Assembly: GCF_009905375.1 (NCBI RefSeq) | Contig: NC_133653.1 | Span: forward strand, 59,523,956-59,587,955 | Direction of reading: 5' to 3' | Source: Apium graveolens | Lineage: Eukaryota > Streptophyta > Magnoliopsida > Apiales > Apiaceae | DNA: 64,000 nt | In this document: positions 1-11,033 of the stretch, piece after piece | Layout: every line of letters begins with the position of its first letter | Numbering within the stretch: the first letter of the stretch is position 1 | Program-made: the position numbers and the translations under genes | The notes under the pieces: generated by a model | The model's input: the letters and a program-made list of their open reading frames with translations, nothing else | What the model was told of the DNA's origin: nothing | The model's database searches: none

Positions 1-489
1 AATGCCTCTAACCAGCTCTTTCTTTACCAGCTCATTCATGGTCTTGAAGTTCAAATGGGATAGCTTCTTGTGCCATAGCCAACTTTCATCTTGACTTGCT
101 TTACTGAGAAGACAAGTTACAGATTCTGCTTTAGTTGAGTTGAAGTCAGCTAGATACACATTTCCTCTTCTCACACCAGTGAGAACCACTTTGTTGTTTT
201 GATTATTAATCACAACACAGGTTTCTTTGTTGAAGGTTACTGAGTTGCCTTTATAACAAAGCTGGCTGATACTCAACAGATTGTGTTTAAGACCATCCAC
301 TAAGGCAACCTCTTCAATGATGACATTGTCCTTTGAAATCAAGCCATATCCCACAGTATAACCTTTGCTGTCATCTCCAAAAGTGATACTTGGGCCAACT
401 CTCTCTTCAAACTCTGTGAGCAGGGTAGAATCACCAGTCATGTGTCTTGAACAACCACTATCCAAGTACCAAAGATTCCTTCTGTTTCC
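1..489 (-). CDS. pol: Pol of element A: protease and start of pre-integrase domain (partial)
   Basis: Start of the polyprotein that matures the particle and integrates the cDNA. The minus strand reads G-N-R-R-N then LWYLDSGCSRHMTGDSTL, an intact copia aspartic protease site (D-S-G near 445-455). The GAG-pre-integrase region follows, ending near the window edge with W-H-K-K-L-S-H-L-N-F. No stop is seen from 489 to 1. The frame has no ATG at its start and is closed upstream by TGA a few codons before position 490. It therefore does not overlap gag in a way that would allow simple frameshifting. TGTGTGCAG directly precedes it. Confidence 0.8.
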
Positions 490-509
490 CTGCACACATC
501 AAAATCAAA

Positions 510-2905
510 TCAAGTTAATTTTGGTACCCAAGTTTCCTTGGGTCCTGCCTTGTTAGTTTTCTTCTTCTGTTTCTTAGGTCTTAACTCATTTGACTTAGGA
601 ATTTCAGATTCTTCCTTAGTCATTTGGGTTGGGCCTTTGAAACCACTAGATGCAACAGAATTATTATGCATGTTATGGCTAACAGGAAATGGCATGCTTG
701 TGCAAACATGTTATTCCAGTAAGGCATGCTAAATGGCATTTGAGGCATATTGTATGCAGCATAATATGGAATAGGTGCAAATGGCATGTTAGCAAACTGT
801 GCGTTCATGTTCTGTGTAGGCATAGCATTAACAGGCATAGGAGGCACGACATTCATGTTAGGGAATTGAGGCTGAACAGACATGGGAGTAGGCATGGCAG
901 ATTTGCAATTATCAGACAAATGATTTACACTACCACATTTGACACAGATTTTTCTAGGAGCATATTTGGCAGGTGTGTAGTTATTATGTTTGTTAATCCC
1001 TACTTTACCATTCCTATTGTTTTTCCTTTTAGTCTCTGTTTTTACCTCTATCTTCTCAAGTCTGTCACTCAACTGTTTGACAGTCATGTGACCAACATTA
1101 GCCTTCTTCCCTTTCTTGGCTTGACTTGACTCCCCTGAAACAAAGTTCTTGGAAACAGACCCATACTTTTCATTTAGCTTGGTTAATTTGGCTTTGCTAA
1201 TGGGTTTGCTCACAGCCGACAGATTAGGATTTTTATCATTCGACGGATAACACATTTTGTTATCCGACGGATAGTCCTCATCATCCGTCGAGACATCTGT
1301 CAGTAATCCATCTACCAAAATAGGTTCTAGTTTCTCCTTATTCTTTTTCCAGGCTTCATCACAAAAGGACTCAATTCCTTGAACCTTGGTGATTTGAGCA
1401 TGAACATCTCTGGATATTTTCCATGCTTTAATCACCTCCTGTTCACGATCAAGCTGCTTCTTTAAAATTTCTTCCTTTTTCAAGGACTCAGTTAATTCCT
1501 CCTTAGCAATTCTACACTCAATTTTTAGTTTCTCAAACTCAACAAACTGAGACTCAAGCACATTATTCCTCTCACTCAAAAACAAGTTGTTTTCTTTGAT
1601 TTTAGCATTTTCTTTAGTGAGGGACTTAAGTGTAACACGCAAATGATACAATTCTGTAGACATGTCATTTATTGCATCATTACACTCAGCTTTAGATAAA
1701 TATGCAAGGTTTGTAGTAATTACCTGATTGCTTGAGGAACTTGTCTCTGTTTCATCAGATTTGGCCATAAGGGCTAGATTGACATAGCTGACATCCTCAT
1801 CTTCATCCAAACCATCAGCTGCCCAGTCATTCTCTTGTGTAATAAAAGCCCTTTCCTTCTGTTTGAGTAGATCAAAGTATTTTTGCTTATAATCCATAGA
1901 CTCAAATCTCTTCTTACTGGAATCTGACTTTCTACACTCATTTGCAAAATGCCCTGCCAAGCCACATTTGAAACACTTGAATTTTGACTTATCCACCATG
2001 TTTCTATTTGGCTTGGCAGCTCCAAAGTTCTTCTTGAACTTGAGCTTGGCAAATCTTCTTGAAAGGAATGCTAGGTGCTCATCAATGTCCTCCATGTCAT
2101 CTTGACTCAAAGAATCTTCACTTTCTGTAGCTAGCCCTTTACCCTTGCTTTCACAGGCCTTTGAAGTTGATTCCACAGCTTCCATCTTCACTTCCTTCTC
2201 CTTTTCCAGTTCAGCCACTAGTGCAATGGATCCTCCTTTCTTCTTTTTTCTCTCCATTCTTTCATCCTGCTCTATTTCAAGCTCATAGGTCTTCAGAATG
2301 CCATACAGTCTCTCCAAAGTAAACTCCTTATAATCTTGAGAGTTTCTCAATGAGACTGTCATTGGTTTCCATTCCTTTGGAAGAGATCTGAGAAATTTCA
2401 GATTGGAGTCTTTAGTCTGATAGACTCTTCCATGCAATTTAAGAGCATTTAGTAGCTTTTGGAATCTACTAAAAATGTCAGTGAGTGACTCACTTTCTTC
2501 ATTGTGAAAATGCTCATATTGCTGAATCAGGAGCTGCATTTTATTTTCTCTTACTTGCTCAGTACCATCACAAATTATCTGTATTGTGTCCCAAACTTCC
2601 TTGGCAGTCTTGCAGTTGATGATGTTATCAAACATATCTGCATCAACACCATTGAACAGAATGTTCATGGCCTTTTTATCTTTCCTGACTTGTTCAAGAT
2701 CAGGTTCAGACCATTCATGCCTTGGCTTTGGAACAGATGGTTCATTTCCTGTTGCAGCTCTCATTGGAACATGAGGGCCTCTTTCTATGCAGTCCACATA
2801 GGCCTCATCTTGAGAAAGCATATGAAGATGCATCTTTACCTTCCAATGATGGTAATTATCTTTATCAAGAAAAGGAATCTTGACTCCAACATCTTTCTTG
2901 TTCAT
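510..2905 (-). pseudogene. gag: Gag of element A, one frameshift near its 3' end
   Basis: Structural capsid/nucleocapsid protein of the element. The frame is open for 761 residues from the ATG at 2905 and begins MNKKDVGVKIPFLDKDNYHH, with the W-K-V-K-M motif of copia Gag close behind. A UBN2-type Gag domain fills roughly residues 10-210. A first zinc knuckle CFKCGLAGHFANEC lies near residue 310, a long charged helical region follows (about 400-540), and a second knuckle CVKCGSVNHLSDNC sits near residue 653. The C-terminal part is rich in M, P and N. Near position 695 the frame shifts by one base, so the long frame ends early at 620; the other frame continues to a stop at 510 with the family-typical W-V-P-K ending. 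Apart from that shift the gene looks recent. Confidence 0.85.
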
Positions 2906-2949
2906 CTTGCTGTATTGTTTTGATCTTTAAACTCTTTGTAGATTAAGAG

Positions 2950-2965
2950 CCTGCTCTGATAATAC
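2950..2965 (-). other. Primer-binding site of element A
   Basis: The minus strand reads TATTATCAGAGCAGG just inside the LTR. This is a slightly mutated form of TGGTATCAGAGC, complementary to initiator-Met tRNA and usual for plant copia elements. Confidence 0.7.
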
Positions 2966-2968
2966 AAT

Positions 2969-3991
2969 TGTTAGTCCCTTAACAATATAGCAAGAATTAC
3001 AGAAGGGGGGTTGAATGGAATTCTTGAACTTTTTCTTGAAATAAAAATGTTCAACTCGATTATAGATATATTTGTTTTGATTAGCACAATGCGGAATATA
3101 AACTTTAATGAATCAAAAACAAGAGTAATTAAAAACAAGAGTCTTTAAAAACTTTCTGGTGGATTTAAACAATTCCACCAGAGAGATATTTAATATATCG
3201 AGAGGACTCTGTGTGCAGAAATGCTCACAGCTGCTTATACAAAATAGAACTACTAAGAACACAGGAAATGCTAAAGATAGTGCTTACAAAGATTTCTCTG
3301 TGTTTGTTTCTTAGCTCTCTTAGTTGTTTTTCTATTTGCTACTCTCTTGGTTTATATATTACCAAGATTACAAAGTCAAAAGAACTGAATAAATATAAAA
3401 TCTAACAGTCTTGATATTTGCTGCTTTTCGTCCTCTATTACCCAGTTAATGGGCTTCCACAGTGTGTTTGTATCCAACTCGACGGTTGTGTGTCAGCTTT
3501 CACTGTTCAACTGATGTTTGAATCTTGATATGATCATCCGTCGACTTTCACATCATTCGTCGATGACTTACTTGATCATCCATCGACTGCTATTTTAAAC
3601 ATTCGTTGAAAGTCATTTGATCATCCGTCGAAGCTTTGTTAAGCATCCGTTGATAGCTATTTTGGCACTTGACTTCATTTCACTTATACAGAATTACAAG
3701 ACATTGCTTATGTACAGTTAATCAACCTATTCTGCATATCTAGTTAAAGTCAACATGACTTATATACTACTACAGATTCTATACAAAGGTGCATACAACA
3801 CTGTGCTACAAACTTATTATTACATAAGCTACTCACTCGATGGATAATAAGTTACTCGTCCGTCGGGACTAAAACGAGTTATCCGTCGGGACTATAATTC
3901 TTATCCATCGAGTGCTACATTCTTTCACTAAGTAAAATTTACTTAGATGTTTTGTTTAGGTAATCATCAAGTACACAACATATTCACAACA
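2969..3991 (-). repeat. 5' LTR of element A (1023 bp)
   Basis: On the minus strand it runs from TGTTGTGAATATG (3991) to GACTAACA (2969), the usual TG...CA ends. A TATA box (ATATATAAACC on the minus strand) lies near 3351-3361. The LTR holds about ten degenerate copies of ATCCGTCGA in both orientations, for example near 3536, 3554, 3579, 3622, 3837, 3858, 3876 and 3903. The 3' LTR is outside the window, so LTR divergence cannot be measured. Confidence 0.85.
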
Positions 3992-4475
3992 TCATCAGTA
4001 CTTAAGGTTCAGGAGATATTTATCAGAAGATAATATCAGGACTTAAAGGAAATATTCAGATAAGGAAGGCAGCTAATTTACAAGAAGAGAAGATCTAGAC
4101 AAACGTAAGAATAGATATGCATGAAGAAGGAATTCCGTGAAGAATGGAATAATTGGAAGAAAAGATATCTGATTGATATATTTTAGGAAGTAGAATTATA
4201 TTCCATATCAATTAGCGATTATCTTGTAACTGTGTAGTATATAAACACAGACATAGGGTTTACACTATAAGTGTTATCATTATCGAGAAGATTATTCATT
4301 GTAACCCTAGCAGCTCTCGTGATATTTGTTCATCACTGAGAGAGGACAGTTCCATACTGTAACAGAGTTTATTGTTTTGAATAAAGTTTGTTTTCTGTTA
4401 CTTGAGTTATTAAAGTTCGATTTGATTGTGCTATACACTGTTTTCACCCCCCTTTACAGTGTGTGTGACCTAACA
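3992..4475 (+). repeat. 5' LTR of element B, 5'-truncated by element A
   Basis: Matches 35495-35979 almost base for base and ends GTGACCTAACA. The first 122 bp are missing here and are predicted to lie beyond element A, left of the window. TATATAAA at 4238-4245 is the likely promoter TATA box. Confidence 0.9.
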
Positions 4476-4477
4476 AG

Positions 4478-4490
4478 TGGTATTAGAGCC
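4478..4490 (+). other. Primer-binding site of element B
   Basis: TGGTATTAGAGCC starts 3 bp after the LTR. It is TGGTATCAGAGC with one change, complementary to initiator-Met tRNA. Confidence 0.8.
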
Positions 4491-4531
4491 TATTTGTTAA
4501 CACACAAACAGTTTAAGATCCAAAAACAATC

Positions 4532-6874
4532 ATGTCTGAAGTAGAAACTCCAACTAAGCCCAAAACTGAAGAACCTCCAAAGACACAAATCCATAGCCGA
4601 TATGAGGCTATTAGAGTTCCCATATTGAGACCATCTGAATATCCCATATGGAAGGTGAGGATGACCATGTTTCTAGAAGCAACAAATCCAGAATATCTTG
4701 ATAGAATCAAGGAAGGGCCTCACAAACCAACCAAGCTCGATGTTGCAGTTGGAGGTGAAGTAGCAAAGTCAGTACCAAAGGAGAAGATTGACTACACTGC
4801 TGAAGATATCGCATCAATTGCTAAGGATGCTAAGGTACGACACTTACTGCATAGTGCCATTGATAATGTAATGTCAAACATGGTAATAAACTACAAGACT
4901 GCAAAAGAGATATGGGATGCCTTGGAAACAAGATGTCAGGGAACTGTTACGATTAAGAAGAACAGGAAGACAATACTCACTCAAGAGTATGAACACTTTG
5001 ACTCAAAGGCTAATGAGTCATTGACTAATTTATATGATAGATTTGTCAAACTCTTGAATGACTTGTCACTGGTTGATAAGGAGTATGATCTTGAAGATTC
5101 AAATCTTAAATTCCTGTTGGCTCTTCCTGAAAGCTGGGATTTGAAGGCAACAATAATAAGAGACAACTATAATCTTGATGAAACAACTCTTGATGAAATT
5201 TATGGGATGCTCAAGACTCATGAACTTGAGATGGAACAAAGAAGCAAGAGGAAAGGAGGAAAGTCAAGAACAGTTGCTCTTAAGGCTGAAGAAGAATCCC
5301 CCAAGGCAGCTACCTCAAGGAAAGGCAAGGGTAAAGCTCTCTTCACAAAGTCTGATACTGAGTCATCAAGTTCTGATAGTGATGATGACTCAAAATCTGA
5401 AAGCTTGCCTGAGACGGATGCTGATGAAGAGATGATGAAGCTGTGTGCCCTTATGGTGAAAGGAATCACAAAGATTGCATACAGGAAGTTCAAGAAGGGA
5501 AAGAAGTTTTCCAGGAAAGGTGCAAGTTCTGATAAGAAGAATTTCAGAAAATCTGAGGGCAAAGGAGGAAAGTCTGACAGAGGAGATTATACAAATGTCA
5601 AATGCTACAACTGTGGTGAGAAAGGCCACATATCTCCTGATTGCAAGAAAGTGAAGAGTGACAAAGGCAAGGCTCTTGTCACAAAGAACAAAAGCTGGAC
5701 AAACACCTCAGATTCTGAAAGTGAGGAGAATTATGCCTTGATGGAAAATGCTGATATGGCAAGTGCTGAAAGCAGTTCTGAAGCTACTGAGTTAAAGGTA
5801 CCTCAAACTACTTATGCCTTATGCCTTTCATACTGATGATATTAATGAGTTGAGAAGATATCTTAAAACCATGTTCATTAGCTATAGAGATCAAACTTTA
5901 ACATGTGAAAGATTAACTTCTGAAAATCTTGCTTGCAAAAAGAGGAATGATTATTTAAAAAAGAGTTAGTCATGTTCCATCAAACTCAGAAAGATAGAGA
6001 TGATGCTTTCTATGTTAGGGATGAATTACTTAAAATGAATGAATCTCTAAAAACTGAGTTAGAAAAGGAAAGAGAGATTATCAGGACTTGGACTAACTCT
6101 GGCAGAACAACTCAGAATTTGTTAAGTAGTGAAAATTGGAAAGAGGGCTTAGGTTATGGAGAGGATAAGAATGATAAAGGAACTGTAGATGTTAAGCCTA
6201 TAGTTGTTAAACAAAAGCCAAAGTTAAAACATGTTAAGTTTGTAGCTGTAAAGTCTGATACTGAGAAATCAGAAGTTAAAAAGGAATTAACTTCTGACAA
6301 ATTAAAACAAGAAAAGACAACTGAAGTAAACGTGGGCTTAATGATTAAGAAGCAGCTTAAGCATAAGCTGAAAGATGTTAAGAATGCAAACAAGGTAAAA
6401 TCACCTAGGAAAAATAGGAATGGAAAGGAAGGTATGAATAAAAGTAATAATTATAAGCCTGTTCCTGATGCTCCTAGAAAAACATGTCATAACTGTGGAA
6501 GTTCTAACCATCTGGCTTCTTTTTGCAGGAAGAATAAGAATATAAACTCCTTACCTTCAAAGTCAGGAGTTAAGAGTCAGTCTGTTAGATATAAGCCACA
6601 AAATCCTTATTTTCATTGTGGTAGTTTATGGCATTCCATTTATACTTGTAAGGAATATCATAGTTTGTACTATGATTATTATCAAATAAAACCTTCTTTA
6701 AAGAAAGTTACCATTGTTCCTTCTAGTGTAAGTTCTGATTCAAAGTCTGATAGTGTAAATTCTGATAAGAAAAATGTTAACATAAACTCTGATGCTAAAT
6801 CCGCTGCAAATGTTAACAAACTTAATAAGGCCAAAGGATCCAAGAAAGTCTGGGTCCTTAAAACTAATCATTAG
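4532..6874 (+). pseudogene. gag: Gag of element B, two frameshifts, three zinc knuckles
   Basis: Starts MSEVETPTKPKTEEPP at 4532. A UBN2-type Gag domain spans about residues 25-235, followed by acidic, Ser-rich linkers. Knuckle 1 is CYNCGEKGHISPDC (about residue 360). Knuckle 2 is CHNCGSSNHLASFC (near 6488). A third, NPYFHCGSLWHSIYTC (near 6600), lacks its first Cys. The first frame ends at 5836 after a 7-bp tandem duplication (CTTATGC) near 5815. A second shift lies in an A run near 5960. The frame then stays open from 5972 to the TAG at 6872-6874, ending with a W-V-L-K tail comparable to element A's W-V-P-K. Between the two shifts the protein is predicted to be coiled coil. Confidence 0.85.
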
Positions 6875-6892
6875 TGGTTTTTGTGATTGCAG

Positions 6893-7425
6893 GGCAACAG
6901 GAAAAACACCTAGTTCTGGACAGTGGATGTTGAGGACATATGACTGGAAATAAAGCCCTGCTATCAGACTTTGTGGAGAAGGCTGGCCCAAGTATTTCTT
7001 ATGGAGATGGCAACATTGGAAAAACATTGGGATATGGCAATATCAATCTTGGGAATGTCATCATTAAAGAAGTAGCTCTAGTCTCAGGACTTAAACACAA
7101 TCTGCTGAGTGTTAGTCGAATCTGTGACAGAGGTTATCATGTGGATTTCTTTGAAGAACACTGTGAAGTTGTAAGTAAATCTACATACAAAGTTGTTCTG
7201 AAAGGATACAGGCGTGGTAACATTTATGAAGCCAATCTTTCAACAAGTACTGATGGTTCTGCAATCTGTCTGATGAGTAGAGCATCAATTGAAGAAAGCT
7301 AGAATTGGCAGAAGAAACTCTCTCATTTAAATTTCAACAATATAAATGAATTAGTCAAGAAAGATCTTGTGAGAGGACTGCCAAAGTCAGTATTGGCTCC
7401 TGATGGTCATTCTGATTCTTGTCAG
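6893..7425 (+). pseudogene. pol: Protease and pre-integrase region of element B, before element C
   Basis: After TTGCAG at 6887-6892 the reading continues to a protease motif L-V-L-D-S-G-C near 6910-6930, which then meets a TGA where the family has Ser-Arg. A frame from 6940 runs MTGNKALLSDF through the pre-integrase region (G-L-K-H-N-L-L-S-V) to a stop at 7300-7302, and the W-Q-K-K-L-S-H-L-N-F motif follows. The segment ends in TCTTGTCAG at 7425, where element C is inserted. The reading resumes at 15502. Confidence 0.8.
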
Positions 7426-9083
7426 TGAAAGGAATATGTCCTAAGTCCAATCATGTATTAGGATTTAGGAATAACTTTCTGTGTAATCTGTTTTAATTTC
7501 ATTGATATTAATAAAAGACTTGTTTTGTTTTTATTACGGGCTCTATCTATTTAAGTGTTTAAATAAGATATACCATAATTTAGAATAAAGCTTTTTATGG
7601 ATTATGATGAGATCATAATAGTGAGACCTAAAAGATGATAACTCTAAACTTAAATAGTTCCTGATCATAGGATTACTAACTGGTAATTAATAATCCGCAA
7701 AGATCGGTACATATTATGCTTGCTTCATTATGAAGGATGTCTATTCTCATAGACATTTGTGTGGTGACACTATAGCTAGTATGTAGGTGCTTATTATAGA
7801 ATAAGTTCACTGAACATGACTCGCACAGCTGAACAACTGATGGAGTTCACTCACGTGTCAGCAGTTGTTCACATAGTGATAGTTGTACAAGTATCCTTAG
7901 ACTTGAGGTCTTCATAGTCATCTTGTGTACACTGAACTATACTTTGGTTTAGTTCTTAGTCTCCAGGGACAATTATTAGGGCTCTACTGGGTATAGGAAT
8001 TTGTACACGAAGATAGTGTATGATCAATAAAGGATCTACCCCTTCCAGTGAAGGAAGCGAATGTTCAAGACTGATCCACTTATGCTAGTTCGGGAATCTC
8101 TGGCCAGAGTGAATGAAATTAGAAAGGAGTTTCTGATTTGCATAGAACTAAACATAGTAAATGGTAAGCAAGTGATTAAATTAGATAGGCTTGACACGAG
8201 ATCCATGCCTTGTATTTAATCGGGACATTATAGGGTAGAAGGAGTTTATTGTACGGTAACTATTCACTGAATAGGTTCTTGGTATTCTAAGCAGTGAATT
8301 CATATTATCTGGATAGTCGCGATATGCTGAGAAGTATCCCTCACGATGTAGAATAAATGTGATTAATTAATTAATCATATTTAATAAATTAGAGAATTTA
8401 TATAAATAATGATAAAATAGTTTTATTATTATTTATTTCTACTACTGGCTTAATATTGAACCTACAGGGTCACACCATAAAAAGAGAATGATTTAATGGT
8501 GGAGGAATTAATTAATAATGGCTAATAATTATTTATTTGTGAAATAAATAATTAGTTGGCAAATTTAATAATTGATTAAATGAGATTTAATTGATTATAA
8601 ATTAATTATGAAAAGTTCTTAATATTATTAATTAAGGATTTAATTTTTTGGAAATTAAATCAAGAGAGAGAATTATTTCTAAAGTGTTTAGAAAAAGGAT
8701 TAATAATTAAAAGGTGTTTTAATTATTAATGAGAATAATAAATGGGATAATAATAATAACATTTATGGGAAAATTTCAGCTCAAAATTTTGCCTATAATT
8801 ATACTATTATAAACCCTATTTTTATTCGAAGCCCAATTTTTAGAAAAACCTAATTCTCTCCACCTCCTCCTCATCCTTAACGTCGTTTTCTTGGTGGATA
8901 CCGGTGGAGTGCTTCACGTTTGAGGAGAAACTGCTAAGGATCTCCGATCGTTGCTTTTGGATCGCATATTAAAGGTTAGTAATTGATCCCTATGTTTTTA
9001 CCACGATTTATATGCTTTTATTTCCCTTTTTTTTAATGAGTAAAAGTGTTTTACCATGCCTCCGCTGCGATAAAAATCCAACA
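7426..9083 (+). repeat. 5' LTR of element C (1658 bp)
   Basis: Begins TGAAAGGAATATG and ends AAAATCCAACA. The second half (8350-8800) is very AT-rich with palindromic TTAATTAATTAA tracts. A pyrimidine-rich stretch and a TTCTTGGTGGATACCGG block near 8850-8910 precede the end. Confidence 0.92.
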
Positions 9084-9084
9084 A

Positions 9085-9101
9085 TGGTATCAGAGCATAG
9101 G
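9085..9101 (+). other. Primer-binding site of element C
   Basis: TGGTATCAGAGCATAGG one base after the LTR; a perfect initiator-Met tRNA complement over the first 12 bases. Confidence 0.9.
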
Positions 9102-11033
9102 TTGTATGCATATAGATCTGTGATAAAAATTTCAGAATTTTATGTGCTTGTATGAATTAATTATGATTTTTACAAGTTATATCATGGATTAATTTTGTCT
9201 GATGAGAAATCGTTTCTCAGAATAATTTTGAATGTTGATCTGGGTTCTACAAGTGTTGTAGATTGTCTGGGTATTTTTCTTATAATTTTATGATGTATAG
9301 ATTTTTTATTATGAATTTTTGAAGATCTTGCAATTAAATTCGTAATTAAATAAATCATATATATATATGAATTGTAAGTATGTTTATATATTTATATATC
9401 TGCTGCTGTATATCTGTTTGTGTTGTTCTGCACGGATTAAAGAGTAGGGGACAAGGCACATGTGATGTGCTGCGGCACAGAAAGAGAGAACTGACAGCAC
9501 GGCGATCGAGAGAATTGTCAGGCGGCATAGTCGAAGCAGGAAGGAGGACCGCGCGTCTGCCGTGCGCGCGTGGGGTACACGCGCCCGTGTACCACGCGCG
9601 GCGCGTGGCAGACACGCGCTGGTCAACGGTCAAACAGTGCTGATGTCATGCTGACGTCATCAGATGACGTCATGCTGACGTTAGCGTAGGGTTTTGGGCG
9701 TGTGTGGCGCGTGGGCGCGGGTGGGCGGCGGTGTGTCACGCGTCGGTCAGCGCGTGTACGCGTGGGGGCGCGTGGGAGACCTTCTTTCGGCGCGTGCGGG
9801 CGCGTGCGAGCTCAGAATAGGGCGATTTTGATGCCGTTGGATTCGTCTTTTCGAGACGCTTCTAATGGTACATTGTATCATATTTTATGAAATTGTTTCG
9901 AACTGTTTATAGCTAACAAAATTGTTTTTAAGCTATTTTGACTGTTTTAATTGCTTTTAAATGCTTCATGTGATACATAGAGATGTATAATGCTTAGACT
10001 AATGTGCTAGATGATATAACATGCCTACCTTGATGTTTATTCATGTTTATATATGTGATATATGCTTAGTTTATCATGCGATGATAGATTTAGGTGAACT
10101 TAAATGAACATAAGGCATTTGTTAGACAACCTAGTATAGTGAAATTGTTTCATAACCTTAATAACAATATTATGAATACAATCATGAGATTCTTGTGTTT
10201 ATGAAACACGTAATTGAATATGAATTTTTGATATGAGAGAAAGGATGATTCTGTCAACAACGGATTTCTATCTGTAAGAAAGGGTTATTAAGTGACGCCT
10301 CTTGACAATGCTCCACCCGATCTGGGAATCATCTGATTATTGATTATTGATTTGAAATATTTAATTTAAAAGGAAGAATTTCTTTATAATATGATTATGA
10401 TTTTAATGTAATATAATCCCTCTAAAAGTAAATAATATCAAGTAGTAATTGGCCAATGATACAACGGGCTTGTGTCGGTCATAGCCTTCCAACATGATAG
10501 AAAAGTAGTTCTTATTTTTGAATTATTGTCGGTTCATGCTACAGCCGAGGGCTTTGATTTCGAAATAAGAAATACATGTCTATTACATAGAGATGTGTAC
10601 ATTGAGTAAGAATCTAAAGGTCGGTACGTGTCACAGCCGTGGGCCTTTGGGGACTGATTCAACTGTACGAAATATTGGGTTAGACTTGACTTAGAATATT
10701 GAGTTTGTCGTGCCACAGCCGAGACTCAATTATTCAAGAGGCTAAAGTTTGATTAGGGAATAACATAAAATGTAATTGACAAGCGTTGTCTGCCTATTGA
10801 ACATTACATGGCGGTTCGTGCTACAGCCGGGGTTGTGTAATGGAATGTAGGATCCCTATTCCCACTAGCATTATGAATGCTTAATTTTTCACGTAGGGGG
10901 TTGAATAAATTAGGTAAACTAGTGGGAGCCACTTATGAATAAAGACCCGATTCATATAGTGTTTTAAAATAAAATCAAAAATTTGCTAAGTGTTGTTATG
11001 TGTTTATCATTTACAGATTTACAATATACATTA
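9102..11033 (+). other. Leader of element C with GC-rich island and repeated CGGTT..AGCCG motif
   Basis: A non-coding leader of 1.9 kb. From 9541 to 9830 it turns sharply GC-rich, with many CGCG and ACGCG steps and a run of TGACGTCA/TGACGT sites (9650-9682), unlike the AT-rich flanks. From 10474 to 10832 a motif of about 25 bp recurs five times: 10474, 10528, 10620, 10707 and 10811. The best copy reads GCGGTTCGTGCTACAGCCG. I see no real gene; short ORFs in the GC island have no recognisable domain. Confidence 0.7.

Larger units (their letters stand above)
1..3991 (-). mobile_element. Element A: Sirevirus-like Ty1/copia retrotransposon, 5' part
   Basis: Seen: a minus-strand LTR (2969-3991), a primer-binding site next to it, a long gag and the start of pol, cut by the window edge. 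The large gag with CCHC knuckles and a coiled-coil C-terminal half fits the Sirevirus lineage of Ty1/copia. The LTR end at 3991 abuts the LTR of element B in the middle: the B sequence starting TCATCAGT at 3992 recurs inside B's intact 3' LTR at 35495. A therefore inserted into B's 5' LTR, and its other half lies left of the window. The target duplication should be TCATC, but only one side is visible. Confidence 0.88.

Noticed and set aside
689..1129. Plus-strand ORF of 146 codons opposite element A gag
   Set aside because: Shadow of the real gag on the other strand; it has His/Arg-rich antisense composition.
9355..9890. Several overlapping ORFs on both strands of the GC-rich island
   Set aside because: High GC lowers stop frequency; there is no domain, no codon bias and no conserved start.
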